Shown here in pieces: positions 33,770 through 42,742 of a stretch of DNA of 64,000 bases (the stretch's first letter is position 1; every line of letters begins with the position of its first letter). The translations under genes and the position numbers were made by a program. The notes beneath the pieces were generated by a model. That model was not told the DNA's origin. It was given only the letters and a program-made list of their open reading frames with translations, and made no database searches. The stretch is from positions 110,283 through 174,282 of the forward strand of contig JBBECE010000005.1 in NCBI GenBank assembly GCA_040881985.1, given 5' to 3'. This DNA is from JBBECE01 sp040881985 (GTDB lineage: Bacteria; Pseudomonadota; Alphaproteobacteria; Rhizobiales; Devosiaceae).

Positions 33770-34741
33770 TTACGGCAACAGCAACGTCGATCCCGTCGTG
33801 GCACGGGCTTCCAGCGCGCGGTGCGCCTCGGCGACATCCCTCAGCGCGAATGTCTGGCCGATGACCGGCTTGACCTTGCCCGAGGCGAGCACGCCAAACA
33901 CAGCGGCGGCATGTTCCAGCCGGTCGGCGCGCGACCGCACATAGGCCGCCCCGTTCGGCCGGCAGACATAGAGCGATCCCTTGGCGGCAAGAATCCCGAG
34001 GTCGGGGATCGCGACCTTTCCGGTGGCGTTGCCGAACGAGACCATCATGCCGCGCGGTCTAAGACAGTCCAGCGAGGCCTCGAAAGTCGCCTGCCCCACC
34101 CCGTCATAGACGACATCGACGCCCTTGCCTCCAGTCAGCTCCTGCACGGCGGCGCGGAAATCGGCCGCCGCGTAATTGATCGCATGGTCGCACCCATGGT
34201 CGCGGGCGAGCGCGCATTTCTCGTCGCTCCCAGCGCAGCCGATGACCGTCGCCCCGATCGCCTTGGCCCATTGGCTGAGGATCAGTCCCATGCCGCCGGC
34301 GGCCGCCTGTATCAAGACCGTCTCGCCGGCTTTGAGCGGATAGGTCAGGTGCAGCAGGAAATAGGCGGTCATGCCTTTCAGATACGCCGCCGCGGCGTCG
34401 CGATCGGAGATCGCCTCTGGCAACTTCACCACGTGGTCCGCCAGCATGTTGCGCAGCTCCGCATAAGAGCCCATCGGGCTTTGATAGACGATGCGGTCGC
34501 CCGGCGCGAAGTCGCCGACGCCCTGCCCGGCCGCGACCACCACTCCCGCCGCCTCCATCCCGATCGTCTTCGGCAGGCTCAACGGATAGTTCCCTGTCCG
34601 GTGATAGACATCGACATAGTTGATCCCGATCGCGGTGTGGCGGACCTGGATTTCGTTCGGCCCGGGGGCCGCGACCTTGACGTCTTCGAGGCGCAGCTTT
34701 TCCGGCCCGCCGAATTCCCGGACGATGACGGCAAGACTCAT
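33770..34741 (-). CDS. Quinone oxidoreductase, zeta-crystallin-like (MDR family)
   Basis: 323 residues, NADPH-dependent quinone reductase of the zinc-free medium-chain dehydrogenase branch. PEKLRLEDVKVAAPGPNEIQ, IGINYVDVYHRTGNY, GMEAAGVV and the NADPH loop AAAGGMGLILSQWAKAIGA are visible, plus DVVYDGVGQATFEASLDCL. No zinc-binding Cys cluster. The start overlaps the terC-like gene's stop by 4 bases (ATGA), so both are in one operon. Confidence 0.94.
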   Translation of the reverse strand: MSLAVIVREFGGPEKLRLEDVKVAAPGPNEIQVRHTAIGINYVDVYHRTGNYPLSLPKTIGMEAAGVVVAAGQGVGDFAPGDRIVYQSPMGSYAELRNMLADHVVKLPEAISDRDAAAAYLKGMTAYFLLHLTYPLKAGETVLIQAAAGGMGLILSQWAKAIGATVIGCAGSDEKCALARDHGCDHAINYAAADFRAAVQELTGGKGVDVVYDGVGQATFEASLDCLRPRGMMVSFGNATGKVAIPDLGILAAKGSLYVCRPNGAAYVRSRADRLEHAAAVFGVLASGKVKPVIGQTFALRDVAEAHRALEARATTGSTLLLP

Positions 34742-35460
34742 TGCCGGCGCCGCTTTCTGCGACTGGCGGCCCAGATATTGACCGCCTCGACCCCGGTCGC
34801 GAAGGCCATGGCGACGTAGACATAGCCCTTCGGAATGTGGAACCCGACCCCGTCGGCGACCAGCGTCACCCCGATCAGGAAGAGGAACGACAGCGCCAGC
34901 ATCTTGGCCGTCGGGTGATGGGTGATGAACGCAGCGATCGGACCGGAGGAGAAATACATCACCCCGATGGCGATGACGACCGCGGCGACCATGATCTCGA
35001 CATGCTCGGCCATGCCGATGGCGGTGACGATCGAGTCGATCGAGAAGACCGCGTCGATGATGACGATCTGGGTGACGACCGTCAGCATCGAGGCGACGAC
35101 CGCGCCGCCGGGCCCGGCGTGGTTACCCTCGATCTCGGCATGGATTTCGTGGGTCGCCTTGTAAAAGAGAAAAAGCCCGCCGGCGATCAGGATCAGGTCG
35201 CGCCAGGAGAAGTCCTGCCCGAAAAGCGCAAAGAGGGGCTGGGTCAGCCCGATCAGCCACACCAGCGCCAGCAAAAGCACGACCCGGAAGACCAGCGCCA
35301 TCAGCAGGCCCAGCTGCCGGGCGGTTCGGGCTTGCGCCGCCGGCAGGCGGGCCACCAGCACCGAGATGAAAACGATATTGTCGATGCCGAGCACGATTTC
35401 CATCGCGGTCAGCGTCAGAAGCGACGCCCAGACCGCCGGATCGCCGATCCATTCAAACAT
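34738..35460 (-). CDS. TerC-family integral membrane protein
   Basis: 240 residues with seven or so membrane segments. The TerC signature is clear: TLTAMEIVLGIDNIVFISVL with the acidic pair, and VVTQIVIIDAVFSIDSIVTA in the second repeat. Members export metals such as Mn2+ or confer tellurite resistance, and act with secreted-protein metalation in other bacteria; which applies here is unknown. First gene of a two-gene operon with a quinone oxidoreductase. Confidence 0.94.
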   Translation of the reverse strand: MFEWIGDPAVWASLLTLTAMEIVLGIDNIVFISVLVARLPAAQARTARQLGLLMALVFRVVLLLALVWLIGLTQPLFALFGQDFSWRDLILIAGGLFLFYKATHEIHAEIEGNHAGPGGAVVASMLTVVTQIVIIDAVFSIDSIVTAIGMAEHVEIMVAAVVIAIGVMYFSSGPIAAFITHHPTAKMLALSFLFLIGVTLVADGVGFHIPKGYVYVAMAFATGVEAVNIWAASRRKRRRQ

Positions 35461-35666
35461 TTTTGTTCGTTCTAATTTTCGGGGCCACGGGGGAAAATCT
35501 CTCCGCTCTTATGCCATCGCCGCGCAAGCCGAACCAGAGGCGTGCCCGCCGCCGAAAAATCCCGCGATTCCCGCCGCTTGCGGCGTAACCATCGGAAGCG
35601 CCGACGCTATCGGTTGCGCCTCGCCGGTGCTATCTCAAGGGCCACGATCCTGCAAGGAGCGCCGCA

Positions 35667-36098
35667 ATGGACGCATTTTCACCCTGGCCGCCGCTGATCG
35701 GCGGACTGATGATCGGGCTGGCCAGCGCCATCCTGTGGATCGGCAATGGCCGCATCGCCGGGATATCGGGCCTCTTCGGCCAGCTACTGCCGCCGCTCGG
35801 CACCGTCTGGTGGCGGGTGACTTTCCTTGTCGCGATGATTGCCGGGGCGGTCGGCGCCGCGGCGATCGTGCCGGCGCTGTTCGAGGGCTTTCGGCCCGAA
35901 GCGCCGCAGCTTGTCGGCACCCCGCTCTGGATCGCCACGGCCGGGCTGCTCGTCGGGCTCGGCACCAAGATCGGCAACGGCTGCACGTCAGGCCACGGGG
36001 TTTGCGGCATCGCCCGCTTCTCGAAGCGCTCGTTCGTCAATGTCGGGATTTTCTTCGCCGTCGCCATCGCAACGGTCGCAATCACGGGGATCGTCTGA
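35667..36098 (+). CDS. YeeE/YedE-family transporter, half 1
   Basis: 143 residues, four membrane segments. Contains the hallmark GNGCTSGHGVCGIARFSKRS with the conserved Cys residues that guide thiosulfate or other sulfur species in the related TsuA transporter. The stop TGA overlaps the ATG of half 2 by one base (TGATG). The two halves together make the usual two-repeat transporter. Often regulated by sulfide sensors, but none is encoded here. Confidence 0.92.
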   Translation: MDAFSPWPPLIGGLMIGLASAILWIGNGRIAGISGLFGQLLPPLGTVWWRVTFLVAMIAGAVGAAAIVPALFEGFRPEAPQLVGTPLWIATAGLLVGLGTKIGNGCTSGHGVCGIARFSKRSFVNVGIFFAVAIATVAITGIV

Positions 36099-36574
36099 TG
36101 CGCGCCGAACATGCTCCCGCCTATCTCGCCGTCGCGTCGGTCTCAGGCCTCATTTTCGGGGCCGGCCTGTATATCGCGCAAATGACCAGTCCGCTGGTGG
36201 TGTTGAAGTTCCTCGATTTCGGGGAGTTGTTCTCAGGCGGCTGGGACCCGAGCCTCGGCTTCGTCATCGCTTCGGCGATCCTGGTGATGATCGTCGGGGT
36301 GAGGATCGCGGCGCGCCGCGCCAGGCCGTTGTTCGAGAACCGGTTCTACCTGCCCGAATTCACCGACATCGACACCCCGCTGATCCTTGGCGGGCTGCTG
36401 TTCGGGGTCGGCTGGGGCATGTCCGGCATCTGCCCGGGCCCGGCGATCTCGCTGATCGGCTTCATGCCGGATAATCTCTGGATTTTCCTCGGCACCATGT
36501 TCGCCGGCTCGTTCATCGGCCACTATGTGCTGCAGGCGCTCAAGGGCGGAAAGATGCCGGCCCCGGCCGAATGA
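36098..36574 (+). CDS. YeeE/YedE-family transporter, half 2 (DUF6691 type)
   Basis: 158 residues from the ATG overlapping the stop of half 1. Membrane segments near residues 8-28, 55-75, 92-115 and 125-145. The signature is GGLLFGVGWGMSGICPGPAI, matching the second-half Cys-Pro motif. It likely pairs with half 1 as a heterodimer for uptake of a sulfur compound. The last codons overlap the next gene by 4 bases, coupling the transporter to a UbiH-like hydroxylase. Confidence 0.92.
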   Translation: MRAEHAPAYLAVASVSGLIFGAGLYIAQMTSPLVVLKFLDFGELFSGGWDPSLGFVIASAILVMIVGVRIAARRARPLFENRFYLPEFTDIDTPLILGGLLFGVGWGMSGICPGPAISLIGFMPDNLWIFLGTMFAGSFIGHYVLQALKGGKMPAPAE

Positions 36575-37722
36575 TCTCGCGCGCCGACGTTGCGGTCGTC
36601 GGCGGCGGGCTGACGGGGGCGGCGGCTGCCGTCGCCGCCGCGGCGGCGGGGCTGTCGACCCTGCATTTTACGCCGTCTGCCCCGCCCGACCGGCGGACCT
36701 CGGCGCTGATGCTGCCCTCGCTCGACTTTCTCAAACAAGCCGGGCTGACCGGCGAGCCCTCCTCGATTGGCGCGCCGCTCAGGCAAATTCGCCTGATCGA
36801 TGCGACACGCCGGCTGGTGCGGGCCGGCGAGACGCTGTTCGACGCCGCCGAGTTCGGTTTCGACGCCTTTGGCTACAACATCCCCAACGCGGTCCTGCTG
36901 GCGCAATTCGCGGCGCGGGCGGCCAAGCTCCCAAGTCTGACCGTCATCGAGGCGCCAGCGTCGCAATTCATCCGGGAGAGCGGCGGTTTTGCCCTCTCGG
37001 CGGGTGGCGAACGGTTCGAAGCGACACTGCTCGTCGGCGCCGACGGGCGCGGCTCGGCGGTTCGGGATTTCGCGGCAATTGCCGCCCGCATTCGCAAATA
37101 CCGGCAGGCGGCGCTGGTCGCCGACTTGACCCTCGAGCGCCCGCTCGGGGACTGCTCGGTCGAATTCCACTATGAGAATGGCCCGTTCACCCTGGTGCCG
37201 GCGGGGGGCGAGAAAGCCAATCTCGTCTGGATCGACCGGCGCGAGGTGCTCGAGGCGGCGAGCCACAGAGCCTCGCTCGAGGCGGCGATCCTCGCCCGAT
37301 CCTCGCGCCTTTTCGGCGCCGTCGGGATTGCCGCCGGCCCGCATATTTTCGAGCTTGTGAGTCTTGCCGCCCGCGAGGTCGCCGCGCCGGCTATTCTGCT
37401 GATCGGCGAGGCGGCTCATGCTTTCCCGCCGATCGGTGCGCAGGGGCTCAACATCGGTCTGCGGGATGTGGCGGCTTTTGGCAGTCTGGCAGCGGAAACA
37501 ACCCGCGACTTGCCGGACTGGCCGCAAACTCTCAGCGCCGCCTATGCCGAGGCGAGGCGCACCGACGTCGCCCGCACCAGTCTCATGGTCGATATGCTTT
37601 TCCGCTCGCTCATCGCCGGATTCCTGCCGGCGGATGTGGCGCGCAGCGCCGGTTTGATGGCAATGAGGTCCATCCCGGCGCTCAGGCGCGCCGCCTTCGA
37701 GATGGGCATGGGGCGGCGTTAG
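36571..37722 (+). CDS. UbiH/VisC-type FAD-dependent hydroxylase
   Basis: 383 residues of the class A flavin monooxygenases used in ubiquinone synthesis (UbiH/UbiF/UbiI). FAD GxGxxG start VAVVGGGLTGAAAAVA, the DG motif LLVGADGRGSAVRD and the GD-like motif LIGEAAHAFPPIGAQGLNIGLRD (Glu replaces the usual Asp). Which ring position it hydroxylates cannot be decided. It overlaps the transporter gene by 4 bases. Its last codons and stop lie inside the first copy of a 40-bp tandem repeat. Confidence 0.9.
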   Translation: MISRADVAVVGGGLTGAAAAVAAAAAGLSTLHFTPSAPPDRRTSALMLPSLDFLKQAGLTGEPSSIGAPLRQIRLIDATRRLVRAGETLFDAAEFGFDAFGYNIPNAVLLAQFAARAAKLPSLTVIEAPASQFIRESGGFALSAGGERFEATLLVGADGRGSAVRDFAAIAARIRKYRQAALVADLTLERPLGDCSVEFHYENGPFTLVPAGGEKANLVWIDRREVLEAASHRASLEAAILARSSRLFGAVGIAAGPHIFELVSLAAREVAAPAILLIGEAAHAFPPIGAQGLNIGLRDVAAFGSLAAETTRDLPDWPQTLSAAYAEARRTDVARTSLMVDMLFRSLIAGFLPADVARSAGLMAMRSIPALRRAAFEMGMGRR

Positions 37723-37962
37723 CCGCTCCGACTTGGCAAAAAATATTGAGTGGCGGCGTTAGCCGCTCCGTCTTGGCAATAAATATCGAGCGGCGGCGTT
37801 AGCCGCNNNNNNNNNNNNNNNNNNNNNNNNNNNNNNNNNNNNNNNNNNNNNNNNNNNNNNNNNNNNNNNNNNNNNNNNNNNNNNNNNNNNNNNNNNNNNN
37901 NNNNNNGGCGGCGTTAGCCGCTCCGTCTTGGCAATAAATATCGAGCGGCGGCGTTAGCCGCC
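37713..37962. repeat. 40-bp tandem array of palindromic units, broken by an assembly gap
   Basis: Unit starts at 37713, 37753 and 37793, exactly 40 bp apart, and at least one more unit and a partial one follow the gap. Each carries GGCGGCGTTAGCCGC, a hairpin with GCGGC/GCCGC arms and a GTTA loop, then CTCCGTCTTGGCAATAAATA, an AT-rich spacer. 100 N at 37807-37906 mark a gap of unknown size. The first copy includes the ubiH-like stop codon; the array ends 9 bases before the IalB stop. Confidence 0.93.
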
Positions 37963-37971
37963 CTAGGCAGC

Positions 37972-38694
37972 CTATGGGGCCGGCGGGGCATCCGGCGGCG
38001 GAGGTTCCCCGCCCTCGCCCTCGCGTTCCTGGCGGATTTCCTCGGCGCGCTGATTCAAAAGCTGCTCAAGCGCGTTCTGACCGGTTTCCTGGGCCTGGAA
38101 TTCGTCGATGGTCAGGGCTTCCGCGCTGTCCCAGACCGAGGTGAAGCCGGCAAGGGTGATTTCGACGACGAGGTCCTGGTTCTGGCGGTTGCGCGCGGTC
38201 AGCAGCAGTTTGGCGCCCTTTTTCAGGCTGTCGACATAGGCCTCGTTGATGACGAGCTGGGAGACGCAGGAGCGCGGGTCGCACACCATGTAGGGCACCC
38301 GCAGCGGCCGCGAGCCGTCGATCTGCCAGGTCAGGCCAAACGGCAGCAGCACCCCGATCGGCACCGCCGCGACCGCCAGCAGGCGGTTTTCCTGGCCGGG
38401 ATCGTCGCGCAGTACGAACGAGCCCACGAACTGTCCGCCCTTCAGGATGATCTGGCGCAAGATACAGGCGCGTTCGCCGCTATCGAGCACATCGCAGACC
38501 TTTAGCCAGTTGTCCTCCGGCAGGCGCTCGACGGGGGGGGTTGCGGCGGGGTCGACCGGGGTCGCAACCGGTGCAAGGGGATTGGTGTCGTCGGGCTGAA
38601 CGATGGTCCCGGCCGGCTGCGCAAATGCGGCCCCGGCCGAAAGGCTTAGCCCCGTGGCGATGAGCCCGGCGAGTAGGAATTGGTCAAACCGCAT
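37972..38694 (-). CDS. Invasion-associated locus B (IalB) family protein
   Basis: 240 residues from the ATG at 38694 with signal peptide MRFDQFLLAGLIATGLSLSA, cut after AFA-Q. The mature region has a Pro/Ala-rich linker then the IalB fold: NWLKVCDVLDSGERACILRQ, PIGVLLPFGLTWQID, VPYMVCDPRSCVSQLVI with four Cys. An acidic, Pro-rich tail (EGEGGEPPPPDAPPAP) is unusual. Common periplasmic protein in Hyphomicrobiales; despite the name its cell role is unclear. Confidence 0.9.
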   Translation of the reverse strand: MRFDQFLLAGLIATGLSLSAGAAFAQPAGTIVQPDDTNPLAPVATPVDPAATPPVERLPEDNWLKVCDVLDSGERACILRQIILKGGQFVGSFVLRDDPGQENRLLAVAAVPIGVLLPFGLTWQIDGSRPLRVPYMVCDPRSCVSQLVINEAYVDSLKKGAKLLLTARNRQNQDLVVEITLAGFTSVWDSAEALTIDEFQAQETGQNALEQLLNQRAEEIRQEREGEGGEPPPPDAPPAP

Positions 38695-38839
38695 GATTGA
38701 TCCCGTTGGCGTCGACGCGGCGCGCTGACGGCTGCAGCGATCGCCGACCCTAAGGATGGGTGAATTCGGGCAATAACATGGCACGGGCGGCAAGCCAACC
38801 GTCAATGGCCCCGATGTTGCGGGAGCGACACAAAGGCGG

Positions 38840-41800
38840 TCACGCGGCTTTGCCCAGCGCCAGCTGGGCAAGGCGCGATAGAATCGCCGCAACGCCAGTC
38901 AACCGGTCGGCCACCTCTGGCCAATCCCTCGAAAACACCAGCTTCTGGTCGGGTTTGAGCCGGATGGCCTGCGCCGGATCGGCGATCATCGCGACGAGCC
39001 CCTGTGGATTGGCGAACGTGTTACCCCGCAATGTAATGACCACCCCTTTCGGCCCGGCTTCGACCCGCTCGACGTTGGCGGCGCGGCAAAGCGCCTTCAC
39101 CAGCACGATTCTGAGGAGCGATTCGACTTCGCCCGGGAGCGGTCCGAACCGATCGATCAGTTCGGCGCCGAAGGCGTCGATTTCTGTGGCTCCCGCCAGC
39201 TCGGCGAGCCGCCGGTAGAGCTGCATCCGCAACTGCAGGTCGGGCACATAGGCTTCCGGGATCATCACCGGCATGCCGATGGCGATCTGGGGCGACCATT
39301 GGCCCTCCCGCTCGTCGGCTTTTTCCCCGGCCTTGAGCGCCGCCACCGCCTCCTCCAGCATCGACTGGTAGAGTTCGAGACCAACCTCGCTGATATGGCC
39401 GGACTGTTCCTCGCCCAAGAGGTTGCCGGCGCCGCGAATGTCGAGGTCGTGGCTGGCGAGCTGGAAGCCGGCCCCCAGACTTTCGAGCGATTGCAGCACC
39501 GTAAGCCGGCGCTGCGCCGCCTCGGTGAGCGTCCGGTCGGCGGGCATGGTGAACAGCGCGTAGGCCCGGAGCTTCGCCCGCCCGATCCGGCCGCGGATCT
39601 GGTGCAGCTGCGCCAGTCCGAACCGGTCGGCGCGGTGCACGATCAGCGTATTCGCCGTCGGAATATCGAGGCCGGATTCGACGATCGTCGTCGTCAGCAG
39701 CACGTCGAATTTGCTGTCGTAGAAGGCGTTCATGGTGTCGTCGAGCTGGCGCGGCGGCATCTGGCCGTTGGCTACGACGAATGAGACTTCTGGAACGTAA
39801 TCGCGAAGGAATTCCGCGATTTCCGGCTGATCCTTGATGCGGGGCACGACGTAGAAGGCCTGCCCGCCGCGATATTTCTCGCGCAGCAGCGCCTCGCGCA
39901 CGACCAGTGGATCGAAGGGCGAGATAAAACTCCTGACCGCCAGCCGGTCGAGCGGCGGGGTGGCGAGGAGACTCAAATCACGAATGCCGGTCAACGCTTG
40001 CTGCAAAGTCCGCGGAATCGGCGTCGCGCTCAGCGTCAGCACATGGACGTTTGCCTTGAGTTCCTTGAGCTGTTCCTTGTGGGCCACCCCGAAGTGCTGC
40101 TCCTCGTCGATGACCAGCAGCCCGAGGTCGCGGAAGGCGACCGACTTCGCCAAGAGCGCGTGAGTGCCGATGACGATATCGACCGAGCCGTCGGCGAGCC
40201 CCGCCTTGGCCTGCTTTGCCGCCTTGGCGCTGACGAGGCGCGAGACATGGCGGATGGCGACCGGCAGGTCGGCAAACCGTTCGGAAAACGTCTTGAAGTG
40301 CTGGCGTGCCAGGAGCGTCGTCGGCACCACCACCGCCACCTGCCGGCCCGACATGGCGACCGCGAACGCCGCGCGCAGCGCCACCTCGGTTTTGCCAAAC
40401 CCCACATCGCCGCAAATCAGCCGGTCCATGATCTTGCCCGAGGCAAGGTCGTCGAACACCGCTTCGATGGCCGCCAGCTGGTCCTCGGTCTCCTCATACG
40501 GAAACCGGGTGCAGAACTCGTCATACAGGCCGGCGGGCGGCTCGATCACTTCGCCGCTCGACAGCTGCCGGGCGGCGGCGAGCTTGATCAGCTGCTCGGC
40601 GATGTCGCGGATGCGCTTCCTGAGCCGCGCCTTGCGCGATTGCCAGGCGACCCCGCCGAGCCGGTCGAGCTGCACCGTCTCGCTGTCCGAGCCATAGCGC
40701 GACAGGAGCTCGATATTCTCCACCGGCAGATACAGCCGGTTGTCGTTGGCATAATGGATTTCGACGCAATCGTGCGCGGCCCCCAGCGCCTCGATGGTCT
40801 TGAGGCCCGCGAACCGACCGATGCCGTGATCGACATGGACGACGAGATCGCCGGCAGCGAGGCTCGCGGCCTCGGTCAGGGCGTCGGCGCCCTTCGAACG
40901 CCGCACCGGCCGGATCAGCCGCTCGCCGAGAATATCCTGCTCGGAAAGCACCAGCAGTTCCGAGGTCTCGAAGCCGGTCTCGAGCCCGAGAACGATCAGC
41001 CCCATCGCGCCGGTCGGCAGCCGCGCCGCTTCGCTCCAAGCATTGAGCAGCCGCAAGTCGCCGGCGCGATGGTCCTCGAGCACCTGCCGCATCCGGTCGC
41101 GCGAGCCCTCGCTCCAGGAGGCGATGACGACGCGCTTGCCGGCTTCTAACCGCTGCTTCGCCGCCGCGATTACCGCCTCGAAGAGATTGGTGTCCGGCGA
41201 TTGCCGTTCGGCGGCAAAGCTCGGCGCCGGTTTGCCGCCCGCATCGCTCAGCCGGGTCGCGGCGCCCTCGACCGGGGCGAAGGGCGAGAGCTGAACCGCC
41301 TCCCCGCCCGCAAGATCGTAGATAGCGCCGCCCATCAGATAGAGCGCGGCGGGGGCGATCGGTTTGTAAGGCGCGCCGGGCGTCTCGGAATGCGTCCGCG
41401 CATCGAGGCGCGCCTGATGATAGTCGGCGATCTGCTCGCGCCGCGCCGCGAGCGCCTGCCCCGCCTGATCGTCGAAGACCGTCGTCGCGTCGCCCGCATA
41501 GTCGGCGAGCCTCGCCAGCCGCTCGTAAAAGCAGGGCAGCCAGTGTTCCATGCCGGGGAATCGCTGGCCGGCGCTAATCGCCCCATAGAGCGGATCGTCG
41601 GCGGTCCGGCCGCCGAAGGCCTCGGTGTAGGCGCCGCGAAACGCCCGGATCGTCTCGGGGGTCAGCATCACCTCGCTCATCGGCACCAGCGAGATCGCGC
41701 TCATCTGTCCGCTCGTGCGTTGCGTTTCAGGATCGAAGCTGCGGATCGTTTCGAGCACCGGCCCGAAGAAATCGAACCGCAGCGGCGCCGCCGCGCCCGC

Positions 41801-42340
41801 TGGGAAAATGTCGATCAGCCCGCCACGCACCGCGAATTCACCGGTCTCGCGGACGGTCGGGGTGCGCAAATACCCGTTAGCGGCCGCCCAATCGATGATC
41901 GCATCGCGCCGTATCGACGCCCCCGCCTGCGCCGAAAACGAAAACGCCTCGACGACCGCCGCCGGGATCAGCCGCTGCACGATCGCGTTGACGGTCGTCA
42001 CCACCACCGCCTCGCGCGTTTTGCCGTCGCGCAGCCGCGCCAGGGTGGTCATACGGTCGGAAATCACCACCCCGTTCGGCGACACCCGGTCATAGGGCAG
42101 ACAGTCCCAAGCGGGGAATCGGAGAATCGTCCGGTCCGGCAGGAGACGCGTCAGCTGCTCCGCCATGTCCTGCATCCGCCGCCCGTCGCGAGCGACAAAG
42201 ACCAGCGACGCCGGTCCGGCCGTGCCCGCTTCTTCGACGAGTCTTGCGACGGTCAGGGGCTGCAGCCCGTCCGGCACCGAGCCGATCAGCACGTCCGGCC
42301 GGTTGTGGGACAGCGCCGCGGCGCGCTCGGCCACGCTCAT
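38840..42340 (-). CDS. mfd: Transcription-repair coupling factor
   Basis: ATP-dependent translocase that removes stalled RNA polymerase at DNA damage and recruits UvrA. 1166 residues from the ATG at 42340. The UvrB-homology region is at the N-terminus, the polymerase-interacting domain near residue 500 (VHVDHGIGRFAGL), then helicase motifs: RLICGDVGFGKTEVALRAAF, LLVIDEEQHFGVAHKEQLK, TLSATPIPRTLQQALTGIRD and the translocation motif with QLHQIRGRIGR. The start overlaps the sdhE stop by 4 bases (ATGA). Confidence 0.97.
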   Translation of the reverse strand: MSVAERAAALSHNRPDVLIGSVPDGLQPLTVARLVEEAGTAGPASLVFVARDGRRMQDMAEQLTRLLPDRTILRFPAWDCLPYDRVSPNGVVISDRMTTLARLRDGKTREAVVVTTVNAIVQRLIPAAVVEAFSFSAQAGASIRRDAIIDWAAANGYLRTPTVRETGEFAVRGGLIDIFPAGAAAPLRFDFFGPVLETIRSFDPETQRTSGQMSAISLVPMSEVMLTPETIRAFRGAYTEAFGGRTADDPLYGAISAGQRFPGMEHWLPCFYERLARLADYAGDATTVFDDQAGQALAARREQIADYHQARLDARTHSETPGAPYKPIAPAALYLMGGAIYDLAGGEAVQLSPFAPVEGAATRLSDAGGKPAPSFAAERQSPDTNLFEAVIAAAKQRLEAGKRVVIASWSEGSRDRMRQVLEDHRAGDLRLLNAWSEAARLPTGAMGLIVLGLETGFETSELLVLSEQDILGERLIRPVRRSKGADALTEAASLAAGDLVVHVDHGIGRFAGLKTIEALGAAHDCVEIHYANDNRLYLPVENIELLSRYGSDSETVQLDRLGGVAWQSRKARLRKRIRDIAEQLIKLAAARQLSSGEVIEPPAGLYDEFCTRFPYEETEDQLAAIEAVFDDLASGKIMDRLICGDVGFGKTEVALRAAFAVAMSGRQVAVVVPTTLLARQHFKTFSERFADLPVAIRHVSRLVSAKAAKQAKAGLADGSVDIVIGTHALLAKSVAFRDLGLLVIDEEQHFGVAHKEQLKELKANVHVLTLSATPIPRTLQQALTGIRDLSLLATPPLDRLAVRSFISPFDPLVVREALLREKYRGGQAFYVVPRIKDQPEIAEFLRDYVPEVSFVVANGQMPPRQLDDTMNAFYDSKFDVLLTTTIVESGLDIPTANTLIVHRADRFGLAQLHQIRGRIGRAKLRAYALFTMPADRTLTEAAQRRLTVLQSLESLGAGFQLASHDLDIRGAGNLLGEEQSGHISEVGLELYQSMLEEAVAALKAGEKADEREGQWSPQIAIGMPVMIPEAYVPDLQLRMQLYRRLAELAGATEIDAFGAELIDRFGPLPGEVESLLRIVLVKALCRAANVERVEAGPKGVVITLRGNTFANPQGLVAMIADPAQAIRLKPDQKLVFSRDWPEVADRLTGVAAILSRLAQLALGKAA

Positions 42341-42621
42341 CGCCGCGCCCCGGTCTCGCAGTATTCGGCGATGGCGCCGATCAACGCCCGGTCGGCGTCC
42401 GCCGGTGGCTTTGCCTGCCCGGTGATCCACGCATAAAGATCGGGCTCGGGCAGGTCCATCAGCGCCTCGAACCGGTCGAGCATCGCCGCGTCGAACCCGG
42501 CGATCCGCGCCTCGGCGAAGCCGCCGAGAATCAGGTCCATTTCGCTGGTGCCGCGGTGTCGCGCCCGAAAAAGCGCACGCTTCTGCCGCGGGCCGAGCGA
42601 TTTGCCGGTCACGTCAGTCAT
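42337..42621 (-). CDS. sdhE: FAD assembly factor SdhE (succinate dehydrogenase assembly factor 2)
   Basis: 94 residues. It promotes covalent attachment of FAD to succinate dehydrogenase. The conserved RGTSEMDLILGGFA carries the RGxxE motif needed for flavinylation, followed by LDRFEALMDLPEPDLYAWITG. Coupled by a 4-base overlap to mfd, a common arrangement in alphaproteobacteria. Divergent from recG. Confidence 0.95.
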   Translation of the reverse strand: MTDVTGKSLGPRQKRALFRARHRGTSEMDLILGGFAEARIAGFDAAMLDRFEALMDLPEPDLYAWITGQAKPPADADRALIGAIAEYCETGARR

Positions 42622-42742
42622 TCCGGATGCGACCCAAATTCGGTCATGTCGGGGCTCTCATAGGCCGGATCGCCCCGCTTGTCAGCCTTTTGCGCGCGCC
42701 GCCTTCCCGCTAGGCTCGCCCGAGCCAGCTTGGACCCGACCC

